Source: Enoplolaimus lenunculus
Taxonomy: Eukaryota; Nematoda; Enoplea; Enoplida; Thoracostomopsidae
Direction of reading: 5' to 3'
DNA: 64,000 nt
NCBI GenBank assembly: GCA_030248215.1
Contig: JASANG010002338.1
Coordinates: 1 to 64,000, forward strand
Shown: one piece after another, positions 22,502-33,400 of the stretch
How the letters are laid out: every line of letters starts with the position of its first letter
How positions within the stretch are numbered: position 1 is the first letter of the stretch
Position numbers and translations under genes: made by a program
The notes under the pieces: generated by a model
Told to the model about the DNA's origin: nothing
The model's input: the letters and a program-made list of their open reading frames with translations, nothing else
Databases searched by the model: none

Positions 22502-22572
22502 GGGCTAGGTGCCGCAGTGGTAGAGTGGTCGCTTAAGGATCCATAGGCTGAGTTCGATCCCCACTCTAGCCC
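22502..22572 (+). repeat. tRNA-derived head of a ~355-base tandem unit, copy 2
   Basis: The same structure as at 22149: GGGCTA...TAGCCC, box A GTGCCGCAGTGGTAG, and box B GTTCGATCCC with two bases lost before it. Between the two heads lies the segment GGGGGCTACGCCGTGAGCGC, itself a second, shorter tRNA-like start. Confidence 0.6.
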
Positions 22573-22978
22573 GCTTTTCCAGCTGCTTAGTAAAAAGGTC
22601 TCATGTCCCTCAGTTCCAACCTAGACTGACAGACCCCTTTCCTCGAAGTACTGCGAATATAATTTTTTTAATTCTCCGAAACATATGGCCACGCCGGGAA
22701 TCAAACATAGGACCTCTCGCTCGCGAGTCAAGCGCGCTACCATGTATGTGTCTTAAAATTACAGACTCTGCCCATACGCAAGCTACACCGCATATACTCA
22801 GATTCCCCTTCTTCAGGCGGTCGTCCCGGACCGCAAATCCAAACTTATCCGAATCCATAGGCCTGCAGTTGACAGCGCCCGTCTCGGTGGGACCTCCAAC
22901 TCAGAACTGCACGTTCGGGACGACCCCTTTCCTCGAAGTACTGCGAATATAATTGTTTTTTAATTCTCCGAAACATAT

Positions 22979-23050
22979 GGCCACGCCGGGAATCGAACCT
23001 CGGACCTCTTGCTCGCGCGTCAACCGCGCTACCCATTACATCACGCGGTC
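22979..23050 (-). repeat. tRNA-derived segment, copy 3 of the box GGTTCGATTCCCGG family
   Basis: The reverse complement carries GGTTGACGCGCGAGC and GAGGTTCGATTCCCGG. A shortened copy also lies at 22686-22741. Same surrounding unit as 21410-22020. Confidence 0.6.
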
Positions 23051-23199
23051 GATATCATAATTTCCTCTGGTGCTATATGTGCACGAGCATGTATGTCTTA
23101 ACATTACACACTCTGCACATACACAAGCTACACCGCATATACTCACAATACGTTTTCCGCTTTGGAAAATGGGAAGAACTTGGCTATACATTGGCCGTA

Positions 23200-23520
23200 T
23201 AGTGATAATTCTGATATGTTCAAAATTTGCAACATTACATATTCAAACAGTGCTGCACTACTTACCAATATAAACTCAACGCAAAAGAAATGCGATCCAA
23301 ATAATTTGTGTAGACTTGAACAGTCCACAGACACGACGATACGATTTTCAAGCGACTGAATACAAACGAAAGCGTACACTTATGAACAACGAGATAACAG
23401 TGTCCAAACAAATGAGTAGACGTTTGAACAATACGCACAACCCAAATTCCAAATCTTTGAACGCGAATGTATTTTAAGATTGCGCGGATATTATGCAGTT
23501 AGCTAAGTGATTATCTGCTG
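23200..23520. repeat. Direct repeat, copy 2 (other copy 19740-20070)
   Basis: Contains ACGATTTTCAAGCGACTGAA, AGTAGACGTTTGAACAAT and AAGTGATTATC in the same order as the copy at 19740. Confidence 0.5.
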
Positions 23521-23769
23521 CAGAATTTACCTGTTAGATTTGTTAATCAATACCAAACAGTTCGACTTTTCCAGTTTTGAACACGTACAAGCGTTTAAAC
23601 ACAAAGCTGTGAATCAAGATTAAATTTTTATTCAAACCCTCAAAAAATGTAGATCTTCAGGAAGGTTCCGTGAACATTCAGTGTTTTGGTTTCTTCTAGG
23701 TATCGGCCCGTGTTACTCTGAAGGGCGTCCCATTTACCCACGGGGTAGCAATACATCCGGAGTGAAATG

Positions 23770-24115
23770 TTCTTGCTGGGTTGGTCGGGACAGCTTCAAA
23801 CCTGATTTTTCTGGGTCGGTCGGGACAGCCGGGACAGCTTCGAGACCGTATCTTTGCTGGGTCGGTCGGGACAGCTAGGACAGCTCCAAACCTATGTTTT
23901 TGCTGGCCTGGTCGGGACACCTTCGAAGCTATGTTTTTGCTGGGTCGGTCGGGTCAGCCGGGACAGCTTCGAGTGTGTGCTTTTGCTGGGTCGGGCGGGA
24001 CAGCTGGTACAGCTTCGAGCCTGTTTTGGCTGGGTCGGTCGGGTCAGCCGGGACAGCTTCGAGTGTGTGCTTTTGCTGGGTCGGGCGAGACCGCCGAGAC
24101 AGCTTCAAACATCTT
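23770..24115. repeat. TCGGTCGGGACAGC minisatellite
   Basis: Imperfect units of about 45-60 bases built from GCTGGGTCGGTCGGGACAGC and GACAGCTTCGAG, with one ~90-base segment repeated at about 23935 and 24027. The open frames of 70-150 codons here are repeat by-products. Confidence 0.85.
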
Positions 24116-24775
24116 GGAGCCGGCCGTGTATAGAACACTGGCACAAAAACATTTTTATTGCGTTTTCAAGGGGCTGTCGACCCCCAAACCCCCACACAAA
24201 GCAGTTCTTCATTTGAGTAAAATTTTGACTTTGTCTTTGTAGCTCAACTGTGAGAATCGCTTAGGGCGGGATGCTTGGGGGGCAGCAGCCCCCATCTTGC
24301 TTACCCGACGCCCTTCCTCAAAGTAACATTGCCCTAGTTTCCAAATGGCCATTGTTCAGAAACTGGTTTCGATTTAACCCTTCAATGACCCATCGGACTA
24401 TATAGACATGGCTTGCTTATGCACACAAAAGTTTCTGGAGGGTTCCTAACTCTTCAATTAAAATGGCAGTCCATATACGAGCGAACCAACCCAAAATTAA
24501 CCTATATCGTTGAAGCACGCCAGTGGTTTCAATATATATTTCAGGCCGCGAAAAAAGTGTGATTTTTCAAAATGTTGCAGACTTTTCTCTCCACGGGAAA
24601 AACTGTCGGGTTGTTAATCAAAGTTTAATTATATAATTTTTACAAAAACGTTATATTGTAAATGACTGGAACTTTTTAACAAGCATACTAGTCGATTTTA
24701 TTGTGCTACTAGTGGCACAATGGTTTGCACCTTATTTTGCGTAACGTGCTCTTTGACCAACATGCTATCTAAGAC

Positions 24776-24970
24776 AGTACGTAGTGACCTGAATACGAGG
24801 AAGGGACTAATATTTATTTGGCGTCTACAGAGGGTACCACCCTTGTAATTCGGTTACGGACTGTTATTTATTCTCAACCCATCCTCCGCAACCCTTCGTT
24901 ACTGATACATATCCGGTATTGCAACTATCCGTTGAAGCGTTTAAACGTTTGTCTTGTATCCTCGTATCAA
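24776..24970. mobile_element. TACTGTAGTGACCC-family MITE, left part
   Basis: TACGTAGTGACCTGAATACG and the following CCTTCGTTACTGATACATAT match the left half of the complete element at 50034-50457. The right half is absent. Confidence 0.65.
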
Positions 24971-25689
24971 AAGCTGCTTATCTTTACGCTGTGACTTAGA
25001 TAAGGCTCAGGCCGTCATTTATATATAATGCTAAACATGTTTCGCATACTGACACTGCGCTGTTCAGAAACCCGGCGTCTTGCTCCGATTGAACTCCTGG
25101 ACAAGTTACGGAACGTATAGCATCTTGCTTCGATTACACTTCTGGGCAAGTTAAGCTGTTCAATTTTTGATATACTGAAGCAGGGTTGGGCACCAAAAAT
25201 ACCAACGGAAAAAACGGTTTTCTTCCGGGATTTCTAGGTTTTTCCGAGCAGGTGAGAAAAACGGAAAATAACTTTTTATTATAATCTCAGTAAAATTGCT
25301 CGCAAAACAGCGACGAAACATCTCGGAAACCGTAAAAATTGCTTTTCTCACAATCCCGTCAGCGTGACGGCTGATTAACTGGAAAGGAATGAGTGACGGA
25401 TCCAGTAACTTTTAATTACGGGAACGTGCGATGTGTAGTAGTGTTGTGGTGTTCCTTGCAAATAAAATCGCAAAATTACATAAACACGAGGAACCCAAAA
25501 TACGCCAAAACCGAGCCGAAGAAGTAAAGTAATTTTAAAGGCGAAACCAAATAGCAACCGAAAATAAGCGACCCCTATTATATATAGCAGCGTTATTTCG
25601 TATGCAAATCATTTCTACACATAGCAACGTTTTGCAAATTCCTATTTATTCATCTTCATACAAGCATTTTACCGTGATAACACGTCAAT

Positions 25690-27720
25690 TGTGCTAAGCA
25701 GCGTGAGAACGACACCTCCCGATCATCTTGAAATGAATATCGCAATCCACCGGCTCCCATTCCAGTATATAGAACGGCGAAGATCCTTCGGTCCGTATTC
25801 CGAACGCAGTGTAAGACTTGCTTGTTTTCGAATTGGCCTCATCTGTTGCAAATCATGCATGCGTTTGATGAAAATGTCGCCAAACCGATTCCCGGGGCAG
25901 CATCATGACATGGACCGATCGGGAACAAAAAACCTTTGTCAGCATTGCTTGCACCCAAAGAGGTCTGCAGTCTTGTCGTGGACCGTAGTATTGAGAACAG
26001 GCGGCTGAACCGACCGCGAAACTTTGAGCCACTTGACGGCCGCAGGCATACTTGATTTTCGCCTCGAATGTTTAAATGACTCGACTATGCGCTCTGCTGC
26101 TCTGTTTGTCGAAGGGTAGTACAGCGCACCAGTGAAGTGAGATATGTAACACCTCTTTCTCGACACCACAGCTAAAACTCTTCCGAGTGAATCGCAGATG
26201 GGTTGACGTACGTGAATATCCATAATAAACGAAGTTTTCGTCGAGAATCCTCTTTGTGGTTTTGCCGAAATGGAGGTAGCTCGATATATGCAGGGGTATT
26301 TAGAGTACACGGCGACTACAATGAGCTAATTAGTTCCCGTAAAAATAATGGCGTGTGATCGACGTGAATGCGACTCCTCGTTCGTTGCGCTTTAGAACTG
26401 AGAGTGTCAATTTGCAGACAGTGTCGACGTCGGCATCACCTTCCTCGCAATCAAAACGGGCATCAGGGCCCGACGGAAGACGACTTAATACGTCAGCATT
26501 GCCATTGTCTGACGTTTTTTGATACTCGATACGCGTGCCAGTACAATGTTTGTACATGACATGTCCTTTAGTTGCTGGAAAGCCGATTGATTATAGTGGA
26601 ACCCCATTACCATTGAACCTCTTTCCGAATTAATCTGTTGAGTAGGGCAACAATGGTTGACAGGTTTGGAAAATTTTTCCATAAAATTGTATTGATCCAA
26701 GATATGATTTTAGGCTATTGTACGTCGTGTGGTGGCGGCATTTGTTGAATTCCTTCCGCTTTGAGACCTTTAGCAATACGTTCGTTTGACAAGCTGTGTC
26801 CCAGATATTCTACGTTTGCTTGGGCGAACGAACATTTCTCTAGACGACACGTCAGACCTTTGTCGTTGAGACGTTGCAGCAGGGCTAGAATGTTGCGCAA
26901 ATGGTTCGTCGCGTCGAAGCACCAATATATTGTCCAGATAAACGGCAACGCCTTTCAGATCACAAGTGACTTGCATTTGACTCATCGATGGGTGCTAAGT
27001 GCAAGACGTTTTTGACTCTCTAAAACCAGTGAGGTTTGATTGTATTCATCGGGCAGATCCACTTTTATAATACCATAGCCGATACTCAGCCTACGCATGA
27101 GAGTATATGAAAGCGGTGTTGGCTGGTGATGAGGCTTCATTTGTGAGTTGACGGGATGGAAAAATCGCTGCAAACTCGAAGTTTTGCTTTTGCATTGTCT
27201 GGAAGCATGTTTTGCGGATTGGTATGACCGTCGTACGATAACTATTGGATTGTACCGGTTTCCATACGCCGCGTTGAATTACGATTTCGTGAAAAACCTC
27301 CGGAAGTTCTTTGCATAGTTCCTTGCAAGCTTGTTGAAGGGCCTCATCAAGTTTTGAACCAGAAGAAATGTCGTTGACCAAGAATTTATCAGCATTTTGA
27401 CTTTGAAAACAAGTTCACATCGATTGACAAATTGAAAATCGTATCGTGGTCCAACAGAATAAGATTAGCAATCTGAACCACATTAACCTCTATTTACTTT
27501 TCTACTTGCTAATCTAGTGCTGCATTGGCAATAAATAATTGTCGGATAGGTAGTGAATCTCCATAGTAGCACTCTCGTAGCGACTGATGACTGAATTCCA
27601 AAGTGGACCGTGTACCGAAGTAAAAACAGATTCTGAGCAGAAGTTGTTGGATGATCTCGTGTCTACCTCGAAAATACAAAGGTATACCGTTGAGCTGAAT
27701 GATGCGTAAATGATGTGCAG
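25690..27720 (-). mobile_element. Ty3/gypsy retrotransposon fossil, pol region
   Basis: Recognisable parts on the minus strand, in the order typical of Ty3/gypsy: a possible protease start near 27650-27720, reverse transcriptase at about 26750-27170 (a YLDNILV motif; KCSFAQANVEYLGH), RNase H at about 26330-26600 (GNADVLSRLP) and integrase at about 25940-26320 (YYPSTNRAAERIVESF). It is clearly broken, with roughly half a dozen or more breaks, and no gag or LTRs were identified. The family call is firm; it is an old, incomplete copy. Confidence 0.85.
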
Positions 27721-27729
27721 TATGTTAAA

Positions 27730-28320
27730 CTAACTTTCAGTGTACAATTTGTAACCGGAATTTATTTCCATTTAATACATACCGTCTGAAGTTTTTCAAC
27801 TTTACCTATAGAACGGTTGGGAAAAATTCTGTACAAATACCAGGTTTTTTCCTGATGGGAGACAATAAAAATGCGACAATTAAAGTACAACTCTCTTTAA
27901 ATGGTAGTGAGTGAGATTAGTGCTTTAGCGTGGTAGCAATTTCAAAAATTATGTTTCTTCATAGCTAGTGGCATTTTATTCACTGCCGGCTCAGGGTTAC
28001 TGAAATATAGTTGTAAAATTTTCGCTGGTCTTTAATTTGCTTGCGTTCGAAGTAAAGCATTAATTTGGTTTTTCATACAAGTAGTTGAATAAAGCAAATG
28101 CGTATTCATGGCCCAGAGCGCAATGCGTTCGTATGCAAAATTTGTAAAATCGGAAGATACAAATAAATTCACGAAAGGTAACAATTTTGCAATAGAAAAT
28201 ATTCACGGCTAAAATTGCTGAAACTGGCAAAAAAATTTGCTGGAGCCATACTACAGTCATTGTGCCTCATTGATAAATGCGTACCTCGTGAGTACGCTTC
28301 AGATTTTCAGAACCAAAATA
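27730..28320. other. No gene seen
   Basis: AT-rich unique-looking DNA between the gypsy fossil and the minisatellite. Nothing recognisable on either strand. Confidence 0.6.
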
Positions 28321-28329
28321 AGGGAAATC

Positions 28330-28830
28330 TAGGCGTTTGAATTTTTTAGTTTTCCCGTTTTCCAACAAATCCTACGATTTTCTCTTGCAAAATCAAACCA
28401 CCACAAGTTCGGACGGTTAACCAAACCATGAAAATTTAAAAATTTTCACGCTTCAGATTTGTCCTACCAAACCTGGGAATATATTTTTGCGTTTGAATTT
28501 CCTACCAAACCAGAAAAAGGTCCGGGCGTTGGAATTTTCCACTTTTCCTATTTTCCAAACAAAAAATGCGCTTCAGATTTTCACAACCTAGGCAAAACGA
28601 ATACGTTTTATATTTTCCACTTTTCCAGTTTTCCAAACAAATTTTACGCTTCAGATTTTCCGTACCAAAACCTGGGAATATTGTGTTTGAACTCCCTAAA
28701 ACTATATGCTTCAGATTTTCCCTACCAATCCAGGAATAATCTAAGCGTTTAAATTTTCCTCTTTTCTCGTTTTCCAAACAAACTTTACACTACAGATTTT
28801 CCGTAGGCAGTTTTCCCAGCCAAACTTTTC
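28330..28830 (+). repeat. ~65-75-base minisatellite
   Basis: Units contain TTTTCCACTTTTCC, GTTTTCCAAACAAA, CTTCAGATTTTCC and TACCAAACCTGGGAATA. Copies in the opposite orientation lie at 20520-20815. Confidence 0.8.
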
Positions 28831-29900
28831 CATGAGATTTATCACAGCAAGCATGAACAGCAACAGAAATTCATTGTTTTTCGTCCAAATAGGAACCGAA
28901 CGGAATATGAATTGTAAAGTTATTGCCAGCGGAATTCCTTGCTCTCATACAAGAGTGGCTGCGCGGCACTTCTGCTTATACATGTTAGAACTGCACGTTC
29001 GGGACGACCCTTTTCCTCGAAGTACTGCGACCCTATCTAACCAAGGAAACCTATACTTTCTAAAATTTTCATTTTTCCCGTTTTGCAAACAAAACCTACA
29101 CTTCAGATTTTCCCTATCAACCCTTGTATAATCTAAGCGTTTAAATGTTCCACTTTTTCTATTTTCTAAACAAACTTTACACTAATTCATTTTTTCGCCC
29201 AAACAGGAACAGAACGGAACGGGAATTGCAGTGTTATTGACAGCGAAATTCCTAGCTGTCATACAATAATGGCTGCGCGGCACTTCTGCTTATACGTGTC
29301 AGAACTGCAATGTCGGAACTACCCCTTTCCTCGAAGTACTGCGAATATAATTATTTTTTTTAATTTTTCGAAACATGGCCACGCCGGAATCGAAGCACGG
29401 ACCTCTCACCCGTGAGTCAAGCGCGCTTACCATTACAACACGCGGCCGATATCATAATTTTCTTTGGTGCTATATGTGCACGAGCATGTATGTGTCTTAC
29501 ATTACAGACTCTGCACATACACAAGCTACACCGCATATACTCAGATTCCCCCTTCTTCAGGCGGTCGCCCCGGACCGCAAATCCAAACTTATCCGAATCC
29601 ATAGGTCTCCAATTTACAGCGCCCGTCTCGGTGGGACCTCCAACTCAGAACTGCGCGGTCGGGACGACACCTTTCTTCGAAGTACTGCGAATATAATTGT
29701 TTTTTAATTCTCCGAAACATATGGCCACGCCGGGAATCGAACCTCGGACCTCTTGCTCGCGCGTCAAGCGCGCTACCCATTACATCACTCGGCCAAAATC
29801 ATAATCTGCTCTTTTGCTATATGTGCACGAGTATGTATGCGTCTTAACATTACACATCTGCACATACACAAGCTACACCCCATCTACTCACAATACGTTT
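28831..29900. repeat. Second array of the tRNA-bearing repeat unit
   Basis: Repeats the 21410-23160 region in the same orientation: GAACTGCACGTTCGGGACGA, CGAAGTACTGCG and CGCATATACTCAGATTCCCC recur at a spacing near 348 bases. tRNA-like segments (minus strand) lie at 29377-29447 and 29723-29794. Confidence 0.75.
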
Positions 29901-30254
29901 TACGCCTTAATATTGTGTTTGAACTCCTTGCCAACTATGTGCTTTCAGATTTTCAGGTCAAATCTTGGCGGCCGGCTCTTGAACTGTTTCATCATGCTTT
30001 CGTGTGTCATGGCCTACCAGAATTTGAATCGTTCATGCACAGTGTAGAGCTTAGGATCAAACTAAGGCTCATGGTGTCTCCTTAACCTCAAGCAACACTA
30101 TGGCTTTTTTGTTATGACAATGACATACATTTGGCGTTATTAGTCATTGCTCAACAACTTAAGTACTTATGTACTCAGTCGGCGACTTAAGTAATTACTT
30201 AAGTATAGCTTATTTAAATTACTGTGACATTTCAGAATCCCAGTCAACGACTAC

Positions 30255-30488
30255 TTCCGATTTCAGCGCTCCAAACAATCACAGAACGTTAGTTGACCTG
30301 GAAACGTTACCACTGCTCTTCCTGCATTTATGCTAACCAAAATGTATAATTGCTAATTATTAGAACTTTTTACGGGTCATCAAGGCAAAGGAGCCGTATC
30401 CAAAAAAGTTGGGTACTGACACTTGGTATTACGCAAAACGATGCTTTTTATCGCTTATTGAAAATGTGTCGAAACACATGATTATTAT
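30255..30488 (+). pseudogene. Inverted partial copy of IFT70 exon 7 and flanking intron
   Basis: From about 30364 the plus strand repeats IFT70 exon 7 (the minus-strand exon 55000-55208): GGTCATCAAGGC, then the code for KKLGTDTWYYAKRCFLSL, ending in the middle of the exon at ATGATTATTAT. Identity by eye is about 97% over the last 110 bases. The first part of the exon is missing 30-odd bases, and the 100 bases of intron before it are more diverged. The copy is truncated and cannot be spliced as the original is. The remainder of the duplicated segment resumes at 37988. Confidence 0.9.
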
Positions 30489-33400
30489 GTTACGGGAATT
30501 GCATTCCCTACACACGTATTTAAAATCAGAATAAAGCTGGTTAAGGAAAATCTAACGACTTGTATATATATATTGAACAGTGATTAAAAATTAAGCTTTA
30601 CTAATCGAACCGGCTCGCCGTCGATGCAACGGTTACGATGTCACTATCATCATCGGTAGAGCCGGACCTTTCTTTGGATGGTCAATCCTTGGGGATTGAC
30701 TCAAATAACAACCAGGAACACCCCAATATTTGATCTTGGCACGAATATGAAGTATTACTTACACCAGTGGTGTATCGGTTGAAGATCGTTATCTTAGCCA
30801 GCTGATGAAAATAAAGCCAAAAGTACCCTGTCCCGTATGGATAATTGTAATGATTTTGTCATATCCTGTTTTATTCTTTCCTGCTATTATTATTATTATT
30901 GTTGTTGTTGTTATTTTTGTTTTCATTGATGTTTTTTTTATGTTTGTTCTTTTAATTATTGATATGTTCGTGTTCCCTTGTATCCTACTCTTATTATTGC
31001 TTCATAATTTTGCTTAATTATCGGGTAAGGTCAAATCTGTACGTATATACATGAGTTTCTTGAGCCCTGGGATGACGCCCCGGGTTGAAAGTTGCTCGGT
31101 TGAGTGGTTTAGTGTACGTATACTTTTGGCTAGAACCTACGTAATAGTATCTGCATGATTTCGGCTTTTGGTTCGGAGCCTTCGGGCACACTGAAGCTAC
31201 CCATGCGCGACATACGAGACGGAGATGTACTCAAAACTCTCCCTCTGGTGATCAGCACAATAGGAGATTATCTAGGAATAGGGTTATAGGCTCCGAAGGG
31301 GTTGCCCCACGTTCCAGTTTCTTCCCTGGAGCCTAATTGGTGCTACCGGACCTGGAAACGGCAGGATTTTCCCTAACCGGCGGAAACAGAAAGTTTTTTC
31401 GATTTTTGTTTTTTTAAAATATCTCGCCGACCAGTGTTATTCTTAACACTAGGCTGTGTTGGAGATACCATATATATAAGCTGAAGCATAGTTTCAGACT
31501 GTTATGTAAGGCCGGAACACCCGCCAAGAAGTTGTTGGTGGCTCACACCCCTTTTTGGAAGCCTGCAAGTCTTCTAATGAGATTAATGAACCTCAGGGGG
31601 TCCCTGTTGGCCGTAGTAACCAAGGTTTAAGTGGCCTACTACCCATGAGCGCTGGACATGTTCCAATGCTGGATCAATTTGTTGGTACATTTTTGAGATA
31701 CGTACTTGTTTTCTGCACTTTAACTTTAGACACCTTTCTCTTCTCACGATGCCTCCCTCTTTCCCTTGTTTGCTCACTAGGTTGCATATATGTTTGACCA
31801 GACTAAAATATCACATTCCACCTCCGTTCGTCCATTGACTAGAAATTCAGACTATTTAAGAGGATTTAGGCACAGCCGATATATATGTAACTTTATTTTG
31901 TTCGGATTTTCGAGCGAACTTTGACCCAGTTCTTAGTTCCTATTTACATAAAACTATCTGCCTCACAAAATTTTCTATTTTTGAATGGAATTTTAGAGTT
32001 GTTTTCAAAATACCTAGGTTGTCAGTCTCATGAAAGACCGTCTGAACAATTTCTAATGACTAGTCTGAAGTATCACCTTTCTCCATGACTAGATTCAGAA
32101 TATCACCGGATTATAAATTCTCTGAAAGTTGAATTGCTCTGATCAAATATTTTTAACTAACGCCATCAGCCCGTCTAATGGCGAAAACAACGGATTAACC
32201 GTCTGCCCTGTATAGCTTCAACTTAAAACTCGGTTGAGTAATTTCTGTCTAATTCAAGAAAATATCGTAACTCTTACGAATGGTCGGCAGCTGCCAAGGG
32301 TTAGAATTACCATATCACGTTCCTTCCAATGACTAGACTTTAAGGTATCACATAAAACGCCTAAAACTCTAAAATTCGTAGGACTCTAATCAGTCTGACT
32401 AACAAATTTAATTACCACTTATATTAAATATCACAGACGATACGACCTATCACAGACGACTTGACTAGATAATTATAAAATTTCAGATGATTTGGTAAAT
32501 GCGCCAGTTGAAAACAGACTAGAGTATCACCTTTCAAATGTCATCATTAAAACGCAGAAACAAGAATTCAGATGAATATACCTTAAATTACACATCATCA
32601 CCTCCTCAATTTTTTTACCCTTTTAACTTTTTTTTTTTTTTTTTTTAAAAGAGAAAAAAAAAGAAAATTTTTTGTTAGATTAGGAATTTTTTTTGACTTT
32701 GAGAAGGCATCGGCTAGGCTAAGTTCTGGAGGAACCGCTGTTAGGGATTAGGGTCGAAATAGATCGGACTATCATGCTCTGTGAGTCAAGACGACTAAAA
32801 TGAACTCCTGCACTCCCTGGCTCACATTGTTCTAAATTTTAGGCCGCAGAAACCGTAACTTCGCGCGAATGGTTGCTCTAACTTTAGCAGACGCTTAAAA
32901 AGTTTAAGTTTGGAATCAAAAATATAAGCCACACCATGTTTATTCCTTAACATGTAAATGCGCCTAAAACTAGGAATTCCTAAAACTACGTATCTAAGCC
33001 GGATGAGACCTAGCGACTATAAATCATAATGGCCAGGCCGGGTAGATGCCCGCTAAAGGATTGGCATTGCTGTCTCTGGGGTCCCTGCCCACTGAACAGA
33101 GGCCGTGAACGATAGCCCGCAGTGTATTTTAACACATTTATTGAGATGTCAAAATGTGAGTATATAAACAAAAATATGGAATCATGTCATGTCAGTCGGA
33201 GGAACCCCTAATCGCGGTTAAGGACCGGAGCCGATTAGGCGACTTTATTCCATAGATCAGGAGGCGTAGGAGGAACTCCCGCACTCCTTGACTCGAATTA
33301 TTTTTATATGCGCCTGAGCACTTAAGGCTCTATATAAGCGGATACATGAGTTCAGGGACAAGTAAGCCGCTCGGTTTGGCTAGTTAGGATTCTTGGTGTT

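Noticed and set aside
30780-30830. Hammerhead ribozyme core (CTGATGA)
   Set aside because: The CTGATGA word is present, but no flanking stems or a GAAA at the right distance could be found.
30805-31017. 70-codon very hydrophobic frame
   Set aside because: Encoded by a TTA/GTT/TTT low-complexity run, which gives Ile, Val, Phe and Leu by composition.
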